A program made the position numbers and the translations under genes. A DNA stretch of 64,000 nucleotides from Dichotomocladium elegans (taxonomy: Eukaryota > Mucoromycota > Mucoromycetes > Mucorales > Lichtheimiaceae), in NCBI GenBank assembly GCA_025716815.1, contig JAIXMN010000008.1:372001-436000 (forward strand), read 5' to 3'. Of this stretch, positions 48,365 through 59,605 are shown piece by piece. A model generated the notes under the pieces. It saw only the letters and a list, made by a program, of their open reading frames with translations, was not told the DNA's origin and did no database searches. The stretch's first letter is position 1. Each line of letters begins with the position of its first letter.

Positions 48365-49129
48365 ATGCTTCCTTGGTCAAATAAAACAGGATCCTCGTCG
48401 GGTTCTTCAACTATTCAACGCGATGAAAGCATTGCAAATAGCAATCAGTATAAAACCCCCGAAAGCAATGAGACAGAGTCCAGTCGTTTTCGTTCCACCC
48501 CCGCTGCCCCTTCTTCGCATGACCATGCTTTTGATACATTCACCAATTCAGCGTCGCATCAAAGCCAGCATATTACAAGACCTTTTCATGACTCGCGCGA
48601 GCTCTCGCGGCAACAACAACAACACGCGCCACCAGCGGCGCCATTACAGCAGGCTGCGGATGGCGCAGACGTCCTGGACCTGTTAGGCTCTGCGGACTAC
48701 GCAGATGCAGTGTACGGCGACGATCTCCTTCAGGACTCTTCTACATATCGATCGTACCATCACCAGCATGATCGCGAGCATAGCTTAGCGGAATATCAAC
48801 AACAACAGCAACAGCGCCATGAATGGACCGAACTGCTGGCTACCGAAGATATTGTCGAGTATCTCCGGAATGTGAAATACACGGATGATATCTACGGCGC
48901 ACCGCCGGCTGTCCAGGCATTGATTCGCGAGGCCCAGCAGGAAATCGCAGCAGCAACAGTACCAGAGAACCAGCATCAGCGTGTGAATGGCGCAGTGGCC
49001 CGCTTGACCATGGTCCGAGACCATCTCATGGGCCGTGCGCATGGCCAGGTAGACCTCGCCGCAAAACAGGCCCAGCAACTTCAAGACGGCGATTGGGATG
49101 CCATTTTCGCAAAAGGAACATCCCTGTAG
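48365..49129 (+). CDS. Gln/Ser-rich hypothetical protein
   Basis: A single exon of 254 codons from ATG 48365 (MLPWSNKTGSSSGSSTIQRD) to the stop at 49127-49129. The first 90 residues are polar and disordered with Gln runs. Two similar short motifs occur, DLLGSADYADAVYGDDLL (about residue 110) and DIVEYLRNVKYTDDIYGAPP (about 170), suggesting an internal duplication with a DIYG-type loop. The last 80 residues look helical (AVQALIREAQQEIAAATVPE, NGAVARLTMVRDHLMGRA) and end DGDWDAIFAKGTSL. No domain is recognised. It lies 70 bp after the XAP5 stop on the same strand. Coding status is supported by length, composition and the structured C-terminus. Confidence 0.75.
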   Translation: MLPWSNKTGSSSGSSTIQRDESIANSNQYKTPESNETESSRFRSTPAAPSSHDHAFDTFTNSASHQSQHITRPFHDSRELSRQQQQHAPPAAPLQQAADGADVLDLLGSADYADAVYGDDLLQDSSTYRSYHHQHDREHSLAEYQQQQQQRHEWTELLATEDIVEYLRNVKYTDDIYGAPPAVQALIREAQQEIAAATVPENQHQRVNGAVARLTMVRDHLMGRAHGQVDLAAKQAQQLQDGDWDAIFAKGTSL

Positions 49130-49325
49130 TCGCAAACACGTCGTGTCTTTTTTTTTTTTTGTACACAATGCTAGGGAAAAGATAGATTGATTTTTTTTAA
49201 AGAAAAAGAGAAAGGAATGCTGATAGATATGATGGTAGACACATACATGTTAAAAAAGAAAAAGAAAAAGAAGCAAAAAGTTGTGAACGGAAGGGGGTTT
49301 ACAGGATGAGTTGAAGAAGATATTT
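49130..49325. other. Convergent 3' intergenic region
   Basis: Two genes end facing each other within about 200 bp. Poly-T (49147-49160) and A-rich (49250-49280) tracts are in position for their two 3' ends. Confidence 0.5.
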
Positions 49326-51121
49326 CTATTTCTTTGATTCTTTGATGGCCTTCTTTTTGCTCTCGAGCTTGGCGGCCTCGTCCGCCTTGCGCTTCTGAGT
49401 CGCTTTCATAATCTTGTAGAGCTTGCGCTGCTTATTCGACATCATAGACTGAGCCATTTCCTTTTGCTCAGCTTCTTCAATCTCGGCCGCAGAGCGTTTC
49501 TTGCCCTGACCACCGGCCTTCTCGTCACTCTTTGCCTCTCCCTGGTATTCGGAGAAGGTGACACCCGCAGCCTCGGCCTTCAGCTCTTGTTCATACACCT
49601 CATCTTCGTCCTCATCCACAGGCTGCTTCGTATCCGCAGCTGTATTTTCTTCGGTGTCCTCCTCCTCCTCAATATCATCAGGCACGTAGTCACCCTCCTT
49701 CACTTCAACGAATGGTGACAGATGTGGCGGGAGCACCTTTCCGGGTTCATAGAGACTTGCCTTGACGATGCGACGGCGATTGATGCAGTCCGCAACCCAC
49801 TGGGGCTGAATGTAGGTGCGCGACAGAATACGGTCACGGACGACAGGTCGATCACAAATCTGATGAGTAATGCGTTCATCACTCTCAGAAAATGGCGGGT
49901 TTGGACCAACGGTTTCATCCCAGCTAACTCGACCACCACAAGAAGTGATCATGAACTCCAAAGCGTATCGTGGCGTCTCACGGGAAAGGAAGAATACACA
50001 ATTCGAGAACAAATTCCGAAGTGACGATACCTCGTTCGAGTGCTCCTGGATCTGGCGTAGGGTTTCTGCACCTGCGTCCTCCTGTTCCTCTCCATCGCCC
50101 CCGCCGACTGTCTTGAATTCATCCAGCGCTTCTGCTTCTTCCGTTACACCATCAGCATCGCCACCATTTGCGTCGGCCTGCTTCAAACTCATAGGGATAT
50201 CATCCAACTGAATGCCGCCTCCGTTTGTACTCTCCAGCTTAGGAGGGTAGTTAATGTTGAGCTCATTGTATAGACGATAGTTGACGAAGCCCATCAGGGT
50301 TATGTAGAACTCGAGGAAGGTCAACATCACCCGGAAATCGACGTCAGTCGGCACTGCTTGTGAGAATTGATATGGGACAACCCAGGTGATAGTCTGACCC
50401 TTGATTTCGGCCTGATAGTAGATACCCTTGATTGAGAAGAAGACCTTACGCAAACTGCGCGACTTCATGACATACGCCTGGAACTCGGCAACAAGGCGCT
50501 GACTGTCGTGCACGACCTGACTCTTGATCTTGTTATCTGCAGGCATTTTAGAGAACAAGAAAAGCATCGAAATCGCATCATCCAGGTCGCGTAGTGCATC
50601 CACGAAGCTTGGGTATCTGTAAACAACAGACAGTCAGCCTTCCATTTACTTTCTGTCATGTATTCATGCGTACCTCTCCTTCACAACGTGATCCAGAGTA
50701 TACACAGGTTTATGATTCTCTTGAAGCGACTTGGCGCTGCTGTAATCGCCCTTGTGAAGCACTTTTTGGAGTTTTCGTGCAAATGTCTTGTACTGACGGA
50801 ACTTCTCGAGAAGGGGTTCATGGAGAAGATATTGGATATCTTTCACGTAGTAAAAAGTTGCAGGTGCTGTGGAACCCTTGTTGGCTTTTTTATGATTCCT
50901 TGGCTGGCGAGGATAAATGCCCTTGAGGATACAAAGCCGTCTGTTGGTAGATCGGTCAAGAAGAAAAGAAAAAATAGATTAGATAATCATCGATCTCAAA
51001 ACGAAATAAAAGCATCGCACCTAAAATCAGCAAGGGTGATCTGAAGCTTCTTTATTGCCTGCTGTCTCGTTATAAAGTTGGCGGCCGCTCCTTTCTTTCC
51101 CTTCTTCAAAAGCTTTCCCAT
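49326..51121 (-). CDS. NOP7: Pescadillo homolog (NOP7/PES1), 60S ribosome biogenesis factor
   Basis: Component of the PeBoW complex needed for 27S pre-rRNA processing in the nucleolus. Three exons. Exon 1 from ATG 51121 gives [20 protein letters not shown] and [13 protein letters not shown]. Exon 2 (about 50945-50670) gives [16 protein letters not shown], then [20 protein letters not shown] and [15 protein letters not shown]. Exon 3 is long (about 50620-49326) with [40 protein letters not shown] and the BRCT domain ([20 protein letters not shown] then [13 protein letters not shown], with [13 protein letters not shown]). It ends in an acidic stretch and a Lys-rich coiled tail ([20 protein letters not shown]). 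The sequence is full length and intact; stop at 49326-49328. Confidence 0.97.
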
Positions 51122-51556
51122 GGCGAGCTATGCAGGTGTGTAAAATAAAGAGGAGGAAAAAAAAAAGAGGTCGGGTTGCTTGACAAGGAAATTGAATCCT
51201 CTTTTCGCGCAGGAGTGGCTTGGCTTGGTAATAATCTCGAAAGATACGCTCCGATGGAGCGGTCTCAAACTGACAACAAAAGGGCGGCATTTAAGCCGTA
51301 TACCACAGTAGACATGCAGCACGATCTTCCATATCTTATAGCAGCATTGAAAAGTAATATAGCTGCAATGAGTTAGTAGTATTCAATATTGTTCTTAAGT
51401 CTTTGTAGATATTAACTCTTCTAGCTGACCAAATGTACGATCCGGATTTGGGAACCTTTCTTTCCTCCTGAGAGGTCCTGCAATCAGTCCGACTAACACA
51501 ATTTTTTCTTTTTACCGAAACGCCGAATTTTTTTTTTTAAATAAACTTGATCGATC
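51122..51556. promoter_or_regulatory. Divergent promoter region between NOP7 and RRP3
   Basis: 435 bp between two divergent ribosome-biogenesis genes, with poly-T tracts near 51500-51538 just before RRP3. Shared regulation is plausible but no specific motif was identified. Confidence 0.5.
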
Positions 51557-53070
51557 ATGCCCGAAGCCATCAGTGTCGATTTTGATGCATTGTCCAAGAA
51601 GACACCCGAGGAAACTTCTTTTGCTGAATTGGTATAATAACAATAATAGCTTGCATTTTTTTAAATAAAAGAAGACTTGCTGACTACTATTGCATATATA
51701 GGGTGTGATTCCTCAGCTTTGTGAGGCATGCGAAAAGCTCAATTTCAAACACCCCACCGAGATTCAGAAGGAATCGATTCCATGGGCTCTCGAGGGCCGC
51801 GATATTATCGGATTAGCGCAAACGGGTTCCGGAAAGACGGCTGCATTTGCACTTCCGGTCATACAGAAACTGTGGGACAATCCTCAAGCATTTTTTGCGT
51901 GTGTGCTTGCGCCGACTCGCGAACTGGCCTTCCAAATATCCGAGACGTTTGAGGCTCTAGGATCGGTGATTGGCGTGCGCTGCGCTGTCATTGTGGGTGG
52001 TATGGATATGATGACCCAATCGATTGCGCTCGCGAAACGGCCGCACATCCTAGTATGCACGCCCGGTCGTCTTCAGGACCACCTTGAAAACACAAAGGGA
52101 TTCAACTTGAGACAACTCAAATACCTCATTATGGACGAAGCTGACCGATTGCTGGACATGGACTTCGGACCCAAGATTGATCAGATCCTCAAAGTGATCC
52201 CGCGCGAACGCAACACATTTTTGTTCTCGGCTACAATGACAACCAAGGTCGCCAAATTGCAGCGCGCAAGTTTGTCCAAACCCGTCAAGGTCGAGGTCGC
52301 AACGAAATACTCGACTGTCAAGACTCTGTTACAGTATCTTCTCTTTTTCCCACTCAAGCATAAGGACTGCTACCTTGTCTATCTGCTTAATGAGTTTGCA
52401 GGCAATTCCACCATTATTTTCACTCGTACATGCAATGATACACAGAAGATCGCGCTCATGCTCCGTAACTTGGGCTTTGCGGCCATTCCACTCCATGGCC
52501 AGATGCAGCAATCCAAGCGTTTGGGGGCGCTCACAAAGTTTAAGGCTGGATCTCGAAATATCCTGGTAGCGACGGATGTGGCCAGCAGGTACGTAGAGGA
52601 CGATGGTAGTCAAGGACTGCGATGCTAATGTAAACTCGTTACACAGAGGTCTGGATATCCCATTAGTGGATATTGTCATCAACTATGATGTCCCGCTCTC
52701 ATCCAAAGATTATATCCATCGTGTCGGCCGTACGGCACGTGCAGGCCGGTCCGGCAAGTCTATGACCTTCACAACCCAATATGACGTCGAGTTGATCCAG
52801 CGCATCGAAAAAGATCTTGGTCGCAAATTAGATGTGTACCCTCTCCAGGCCAGCGACGTCATGCTGCTTCAGGAACGTGTCTCGGACGCACAGAGATTAG
52901 CAGCGCTTGAGATGAAGGAAAATGGTGGTGCCAGGGGCTCCTCGAAGCGTGACCGCAAGGATGATGACGACGATGACAATGCAGATCGAGAAGAGAAAAT
53001 TGGCGGGTCCAAGGGAGGATACAAGGGGAAAAAGCATGTCGTGACCAAGAAGCATAAGATCAGAAAATAA
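51557..53070 (+). CDS. RRP3: DEAD-box RNA helicase RRP3 (DDX47-like)
   Basis: Nucleolar ATP-dependent RNA helicase of 18S rRNA processing. Exon 1 is 51557 to about 51632 ([20 protein letters not shown]). Then come [20 protein letters not shown], Walker A ([14 protein letters not shown]), motif Ia (PTRELAFQ), TPGRL, Walker B DEAD ([15 protein letters not shown]), motif III ([11 protein letters not shown]), motif IV ([11 protein letters not shown]), motif V ([15 protein letters not shown], spanning the last intron at about 52589-52646) and motif VI ([15 protein letters not shown]). The DMDFGPKID and [16 protein letters not shown] features fit RRP3/DDX47 rather than other DEAD-box families. The C-terminus is acidic then Gly/Lys-rich ([20 protein letters not shown]). 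Stop TAA 53068-53070. All catalytic motifs are intact. Confidence 0.96.
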
Positions 53071-53216
53071 TAAATTCTTCCCCTCCCTTTTCGCTTGTCC
53101 CTATACCGTGAGAAAGTTTTATTAGTTTGCTTAAAAAGATTATTTCCGGTCTATCCGGTCTTTCTCCTCCTCTCTTTTTTTTTCCCTTCTCTCTGTGTGT
53201 GTGTTCGTGTTAAAAA

Positions 53217-54499
53217 ATGCAGCGACTCACAACGCCGCTTTTGCGATCAGCGACCCGTGGTGTTCTGTTTAATCAGGCAAGTGAACGTCCAGTCCCGTGG
53301 TCATTGTGCGCGAGCCTGGCTGACAGATGCAATGAACAGCGTGCCGCATACTCGACACCTAGCAACTTTGTCAAGATTGTCGAGGTCGGACCCCGCGACG
53401 GTCTGCAGAACGAAAAGCAGGTGATCCCAACCCCGGTCAAGATCGAGCTGATTGAAAGACTGGCCGAAGCAGGCCTTCCCGTAGTCGAGGCGACTAGCTT
53501 TGTCAGCCCGAAATGGGTACCTCAGATGGGTGATCATGTCGACGTCTTGACCAAAATCGCAAAGAAGCCCGGTGTTTCTTACCCTGTTCTGGCGCCCAAC
53601 GTCCGTGGTGTTGAAGGCGCCATCAAGGCCGGTGCGAAGGAAGTTGCCATGTTTGCAGCTGTCACGGAAACCTTCAATCAGAAGAACACCAATTGCTCTA
53701 CGCAGGAGGCCATGCAACGACTCAAGGAGGTCACAAGTACAGCATTGGATAATGGCCTCAAGGTCAGAGGGTGAGTGAATCAAAGCCTCGAAGGAAATGA
53801 TCCTGTTCTTATCGTTGAAAAAAAAAATAACAGGTACATCTCTTGTGTTCTTGGATGTCCGTACGAAGGTGCAGTGGACCCGCAAGCCGTAGCTGCAATG
53901 GCCAAAGAAATGTATGAGGTCGGTTGTTACGAAATTAGTCTCGGCGATACCATAGGCGTAGGCACCGCTGGATCAATGAGCAGAATGTTGGAGCAGGTGC
54001 TCAAGGTTGTTCCTGCTGAAGCCCTGGCTGTTCATTGCCATGATACTTACGGCCAGGCTCTTGCCAATATCCTCAAGGCACTGGATGTAAGGCTGAGATA
54101 AAACGATGGCATATTTAATACATAGTTCTGACATATAAGCGTGCGCCCGGCCGTTGTGGGTTGCAAAATAACGAAATATTAGTACGGCATCCGAGTGGTC
54201 GATAGCTCTGTTGCAGGCCTAGGTATATATATACATATAATGTCGCCTCAAGTTTGGAAGATTCATTCCCTTCGTGAATAGGTGGATGCCCTTACGCTCC
54301 CGGTGCAAAGGGCAATGTGGCTACGGAAGACGTTGTCTACATGCTGAACGGGTTAGGATACCAGACGAATGTAGACCTTGATTCGCTGGTTGAAATCGGC
54401 CGTTGGATTTCCGAGAAGCTAGGCCGAGAAACCAACTCTCGTGCAGCCGCTGCGCTCTTGGTCAGCAAAGCCAGAAAACTCCAGCAAGCCAAACTATAA
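53217..54499 (+). CDS. HMGCL: Hydroxymethylglutaryl-CoA lyase
   Basis: Cleaves HMG-CoA to acetoacetate and acetyl-CoA, the last step of leucine degradation. About four exons. The N-terminus (MQRLTTPLLRSATRGVLFNQ) is Arg-rich, free of acidic residues at the start and amphipathic, as for a mitochondrial presequence. The catalytic barrel includes IVEVGPRDGLQNEK, VEATSFVSPKWVPQMGDH, APNVRGVEGAIKAGAKEV, YISCVLGCPYEGAVD, ISLGDTIGVGTAG and LAVHCHDTYGQALANIL. The active-site cysteine loop is split by an intron: YGIRVVDSSVAGLG (exon about 54180-54222) joins GCPYAPGAKGNVATEDVVYM. The protein ends QQAKL; AKL is a type-1 peroxisomal signal, so dual mitochondrial/peroxisomal targeting is possible. An intron of about 90 nt lies at 54090-54180. 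Stop TAA 54497-54499. Confidence 0.95.
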
Positions 54500-54599
54500 T
54501 AATACATGGCCTTCCAACAATTGAAATTCGTGTCCTAACAGTTCTCAAGTCGCAAGATCATTAAAAATAGAAGTCGCGCTTTGCCCCAGAAATCTTTAC

Positions 54600-55860
54600 G
54601 CATCATGACAAAGCAAATATCGCATGCACGGCGAAAGATGTCGCACAGATCCATCTCTAAATACATCGAGTCTCGAGAATATCGATGCGCTTATCTTCGA
54701 TCCTATTTGTTTGACCTCAATCCTACGAACAATCCTTTTGGTCGGTTATGAAGAGCAAAGTAAAACGTAATAGGTTCTTGGAAAGCAGGACATTGATGAC
54801 CCGAATCAGTCTCTCATTCTTAAGGGTGTCTAGCTAACTGTTGTAATGCGGAAAGAATATGGTCCGACTTGCGATAATTCTACAGATATGAGCATGTTGA
54901 AAAAGGAATTATACGGGTGAATACGAGAAGATATCGGATCGCAGATTTCTTTTGATTTGTTGAAGGATTGTTGAGATAGAAAGAGTGTTACTCCTATATG
55001 CAATGATGCAGTATTAGATGGACCTCGGATAAAACGAAGAAATAGATACTATGAACATTGTCACTTGTCTGATTGTATAGAGCAATCCATCAGCGAAACA
55101 GATCATAAAGAGCTTTTTTATACTCAAGAAAAGTTGTGAGTTCTTTGTGGAGTGTACATTTGTTGATCATTGATAGTAAGTGTATACTCATGTTCATTGA
55201 TATGAGAAAAGAAGTTTGATGCAGTATTGGTGCTATTACGCAGCCCGTGGCGCACAAGAACACAGACTTTCTTGCTGCCTCGTAATCCAACAATGTCACT
55301 TTGTCTGTCGCATTATGGTACTGTAATCGAGATTCTGAACAACTATTACCTCTTTATCAAATTCTCAGTCTCTCGTCCATGGGTTACCCGGTATGAATAC
55401 ATGCATCGACTTGCTAGCTATCATACCTAACACTTTCTCTCCTTCGTAGATTGACCAATCGCATCCGTACTTGATGTGCCATGGAAAAGAGGCCAAACGG
55501 AATCGCATCTTTCGGTAGGGCTGCAACTTGGCTGGCCTTTGGGCAGGGCCTTCCTCTGCCTGTGCCTACCCCCGTCGTCGCTTCGGCGTTGCTTCCACCC
55601 CAGGGTGTTCTCTTTTTTTTTTCTTGCTTCGTCTTCCTTGTCACCGCGCTCGCCTGGTGCGAAATGTCGTTGGCCCGCCTTTCGCCGGCTTTATCCCGCC
55701 ATTGTGCCCTCCGTGTGCTTCTGGCATTGCCGGCCCTTGTTCCTACCCGCTGTACCTGGCGCATCACCAATCATCCACTCACGGTTATCACCATATGCGC
55801 ACCTGGATACGCCTGGCGTGAGCCGGTTGGTAAGTCAAAGTGTGTAGAGGAGATGTTTTC
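54600..55860 (+). mobile_element. Degraded Tc1/mariner-type relic, copy B (inverted relative to copy A)
   Basis: Plus-strand frames again give the transposase 3' end (HARRKMSHRSISKYIESREY, RCAYLRSYLFDLNP) at about 54610-54740, with a damaged third-acid box and frameshifts. Sequence then tracks copy A at 6400-5430 in reverse, including CCATGGGTTACCCGGTAT (55378-55396) and the GCCATGGAAAAGAGGCC segment (55480-55496). The 5' transposase half is missing, cut about 100 bp after the HMG-CoA lyase stop. The G/C-rich stretch 55500-55800 has open frames in all three plus phases but no identifiable product. Confidence 0.65.
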
Positions 55861-56010
55861 TGCTGACTAACGAAATCGGAATATATTGCCACTTAGGGCT
55901 CTCACAGAGTCTTTTTCGTTGGAGAGGGGCGGCAGCATATGGATACATCCCAACGAAACGGCGCATAAATTTAAAAAGCCACCAGGCCTCAGCAGCAAAA
56001 GAAGGGCTGC

Positions 56011-56973
56011 ATGGTTGTCAAATGTTGCTATTTGCTACGCAGCCTCAAAAAGGGACAGCGTAACAAAGTATACATCGGCACCACACCCAATCCTGTCCAG
56101 CGATTGCGGCAGCATAACGGCGAGATCACGCAGGGGGCCAAAAAGACCCAGCATTGCCGGCCTTGGTGAGATTCTGTTGCACGACATGCATTTGTCTTTT
56201 TGCTTACTTTGATCGGTTTTTCGAAAGGGAGATGGTCTTGCTAGTCCATGGCTTTCCTAGCAACCAGCATGCGCTGCAATTTGAATGGGCCTGGCAACAT
56301 CCCTTAGAGTCACGCCATCGCAAACGCATGGCATTCTCCAGCCAGTCTGAGAATGGCGAGGATAATAATCCTGGAACATTGATCGGCTATCTTCAAAACC
56401 AACACGCCCGACACTTGCTCACGTTCAAGCTTCGAATACTTCACGACATGCTCGCTATTGCTCCCTATAAGACCTGGCCGCTAAAGCTCTACTTTGTCAG
56501 AAGCGATGTGCTTTCGCTTTTTCGGATTCTCGGAGACCTAGATCCTCGCAATATGAGTGTCTCTCTAGGCAGTCTCCAGGATTCTCCACCCATGATGAAT
56601 ATAGTTGGGGCAAGAGGATTGTCATTACCAACGGAGAAGACTGCTGCGCTTTCCGTCTGCGAGGGCAACTGCACCGTGTGTCTTGCGGAATTGAAAATGG
56701 AGGTAACTTTTATATCCTACGGATCCCCACCACCGTATCGATCTATCTATACAGGCAAAGCTCATCGACTTTTGAAAGAACGTAGTCTCCTACGTTGTTT
56801 GCGATGTATGCGACATGACCGCTCATCTTACATGTCTCGCCACCCTTTTTCTGGAAAAGTCAGACGACCGATCATCTTTAATACCTGTCAAAGGAGATTG
56901 CCCATGTTGCGCAAAGTCGTTAATATGGGGGGACCTTGTACAGGGCCTTGAGGAACGACGCAAGACAAAATAA
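56011..56973 (+). CDS. SLX1: Structure-specific endonuclease SLX1 (GIY-YIG plus RING)
   Basis: Catalytic subunit of the SLX1-SLX4 nuclease that cuts branched DNA during repair and replication. Start ATG 56011 (MVVKCCYLLRSLKKGQRNKV) leads straight into YIGTTPNPVQRLRQHNGEIT with QGAKKTQHCRPW, the GIY-YIG fold with its conserved Tyr, Arg and His. A short intron (GTGAGATTC to TCGAAAG, about 56166-56228) then joins EMVLLVHGFPSNQHALQFEW and AWQHP, which holds the conserved Glu of the nuclease. The middle helices (HLLTFKLRILHDMLAIAPYK) precede the C-terminal RING-like finger: CTVCLAELKM, intron, VVCDVCDMTAHLTCLATLFL, GDCPCCAKSLIWGDLVQGLE. Stop TAA 56971-56973. The domain set and length match SLX1 well. 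The ATG is the first in frame and only about 150 bp from transposon relic B. Confidence 0.93.
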
Positions 56974-57706
56974 TGGACATGTTGACTCTGCGGTTAGCCG
57001 ACTTGGTAAATACAGTGTTTTAACAAAAGGCCTCCGTCGGTGGTGTCGTTAACGGACTATCATACCTTCGAGACCTTTGATGCTTACATTACAAGCTATT
57101 GCTACAAGATCACCATTAGGACGGAATATGATTGATTGGTTGACCTGATACGTACCTGCCGAGCACATGCCCAACTTTGTTTTTTGTGATCGCGTTTCGG
57201 TTTGATCATCTCTCTCTTTCTGTCTGTATAAGGAAGCTGTATTGTGGTCGATCTTCAGCTCGTAATATAAAATCGGGGGCTTTGCGCAGCATACATACAA
57301 TGAAGAATATTTGACGACGGTTGTTGCGGTGTATAGTACTCATCGCAGTATTTGAACACACGTACTAGTCGGGATGTAGGAAAAGGTTACATACTACGTC
57401 TCTATATATCGTAGTCAGTTTCGCCAAGCAATATCGATAAACTATATGTGATAAACCCTATTGCTTTGTACTTCGTATACATAGTGTGTTCACGTTTGAT
57501 ACTTCTACGTACTAGTTCTATCTGACAGATACCGTTTGTTTTCCAATCCTGTAAGTAGATGTTTGGATTGAAAGTTTATTGGAAAGCTAGGATGAACATT
57601 TTTTGCTTTTATATGTAGGTTACAAGATTGTATTGCGTGTTCGGGAAGGGGTGTGCGGGGGGAGGGAGGAGAAGGGGATACTGTGGATGTGCGTTGGAAT
57701 TTTATA
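56974..57706. other. Intergenic between convergent SLX1 and RCC1
   Basis: About 730 bp. A minus-strand frame at 57049-57300 (containing SIIFRPNGDLVAIACNVSIK) is weakly protein-like but isolated. The remainder is AT-rich with a G-rich run near 57640-57670. Confidence 0.45.
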
Positions 57707-59210
57707 TTACAAGGTAGCGACAATAACAGAATGCTGAGCGCCTGCAGCGACACGGAGTACCTTGTGTCCTTCAAGCTTCTGACCAGTCAGCTTGCATGGT
57801 TCGTTGCAATCTTCCTCGGTTCCATTACCGAGAGCAGCAGATTCTCCAAATCCCCAAGTATATGCTGTGCCGTCACTAGTTCTCACAATGGCATGGTTGC
57901 TGCCGCTAGCTATTTGGTCGACGTTCTCAAGGCCGGGGATCTTGGTAGGTAAGCCAACGGCACGTTTGAAGGCTGACTTCTCATTGTCCCCAAATGCTAG
58001 CTTGTCAACCAGTTCCTTAGGAAGACCCAGCTGGGACGAATCAGCCCGGCCAAACGAGTAAACTTCGCCGCTCTTCATCAGCACAAGCGAATGATGTTCA
58101 CCAGCCACGACGGTCTTGATTTCACCCTTGCCCTTGAGCGCAGGCACAATAGTTGGTGTGGTGACTTCTGTCGGTGTTCTCCGATCCCCGTCCTCGCCGG
58201 ACCAGAGACCACATTGCTCATAGTTGTTGAGACCCCAGACGTAGAGATCGTTGGTATGGCTGATAGCAAACGAGTGATAAGAACCAGTGCCAATAGCCTT
58301 AATATTGCGCAAGCTCAGTGGCTCGGGTTCAAGGCCATTCTTTTTCCGGCGCTCAATAACTCGACGTCCAAGTTGGAACTGTTGGCCATTACCCCAACTG
58401 TATACCTTGCCGTGGTTGGTCAGTGCGAGACAATGGTCAGACCCTGCCGCGATATCGACAATGGTCTCTTTTGCCAAGGGCTCGAAGATCCTAGGTTCGA
58501 ATTGGACATCTTGACCTTTGGAAAAGCCAAGTTGACCTTCGGCTGACTACATGATCGATTATGAGAACCGTCGATATCCTCTTAGACGCGTGCTCTATTG
58601 TCCCTGTCACTTTGTTCTGAATTCCTTACCCGGAATGTTCCCCAGCAATATAAGTCACCCGAATCTGATAACGCCATCGAGACAGAGTCACCACAAGCAA
58701 CCTTAGTGATATTGATCCCATGGAGACTTTCGATAGGTCCAGGCGTGTATTCATCGCCTTTACGACCAATAGCACCTTGGTCATTGCAACCCCAGCTCCA
58801 GAGCTACATAGTCAAGCGACGGCAACAATAATGTGAATTCCATTGGTCCTCTTTTCTGTTTCTGTTTGATCTTGCAATCTCTCTTTTACCCTGCCGCCCT
58901 TTGTAATGGCCACGGTATGTAACCCGCCGCAGACAACATCGCAGATTTCCTCGTCGTCGAGTTCCTTGAGGGGCATGGGCCGCTTGCGCGTCAACATTTC
59001 GTCACCGAGACCGAGCTGCCCAACATCGCCACTGCCAAACACAAGCACTTTTCCTGTCTCAGAGGGTTTGGTAGGCAACGGGTTGATGTCCATTAACTGG
59101 GAAGAACGGGATGAGTTCTGGCGCAGTAGCGGACGAGGGACATCCTCTTGGCTGCTAATGCGAGCACGCTTAGCCTTGGGTGAAGTGTCCATCCGTTCTT
59201 GGTCTGACAT
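57707..59210 (-). CDS. RCC1: RCC1-type Ran guanine nucleotide exchange factor
   Basis: Chromatin-bound exchange factor that charges Ran with GTP, driving nuclear transport and spindle assembly. Three exons. Exon 1 (ATG 59210, MSDQERMDTSPKAKRARISS) has a basic nuclear-targeting N-terminus and the first blade (VLVFGSGDVGQLGLGDEML, CDVVCGGLHTVAITKGGRV). Exon 2 (about 58800-58640) gives the LWSWGCNDQGAIGRKGDEYT and ALSDSGDLYCWGTFR blade. Exon 3 (about 58545-57707) holds the remaining blades: IVDIAAGSDHCLALTNHGKV, YSWGNGQQFQLGRR, AIGTGSYHSFAISHTNDLYV, VVAGEHHSLVLMKSGEVYSF, QIASGSNHAIVRTSDGTAYT, and VAAGAQHSVIVATL at the end. Seven blades with repeated G-x-x-H motifs and the SWG/YSFG turns identify the family. 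Stop TAA 57707-57709. Yeast name SRM1/PRP20, fission yeast pim1. Confidence 0.95.
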
Positions 59211-59605
59211 TGTGTATGACTTCTTTTTATGGAGTGTTCTTGTAGAAAAGCAAAAAAAAAAAAAAATAAGCGAGGGCGAAAATAAAAAGAGCCCGCGCAT
59301 TGACATGATAAAAAAAAAAGTGACTCGGTCCATACTGCGCCAACACTAGTATCATTCCAGCCAACCCCTTTACCCATATTTCCTCGTGAAAGCGAATCAA
59401 GGTGCTCACGTACGCAGCATAAAAGGAAGCGTTTTGCTTTGAGCTAGGGGAGCACTGTTCCTATAGAAGGTCTATTTCATGATCCAAAGGCGAAAAACAA
59501 ACATGTACCTTTCGACAACCAACATTTAAGGTTATACAAAGAGACACCGGACGGACCTTTATTTCCTTCCCTTTCAGCCATATATGGTGGCGGTGTCGTA
59601 TAAAG
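59211..59605. promoter_or_regulatory. Divergent promoter region between RCC1 and the hydrolase gene
   Basis: About 395 bp between divergent starts, with poly-A tracts near 59250-59270 and 59310-59320. No specific element claimed. Confidence 0.45.

Noticed and set aside
55476..55870. Open frames in three plus phases upstream of SLX1 that might be an SLX1 N-terminal extension
   Set aside because: The region matches the dispersed transposon relic at 5430-5700, and SLX1 starts naturally at MVVKCCYLL with the GIY-YIG domain immediately following.
58490..58512. GGTTCGAATTGG, a tRNA T-arm-like sequence
   Set aside because: It lies inside RCC1 coding sequence and no matching acceptor, D or anticodon arms surround it.
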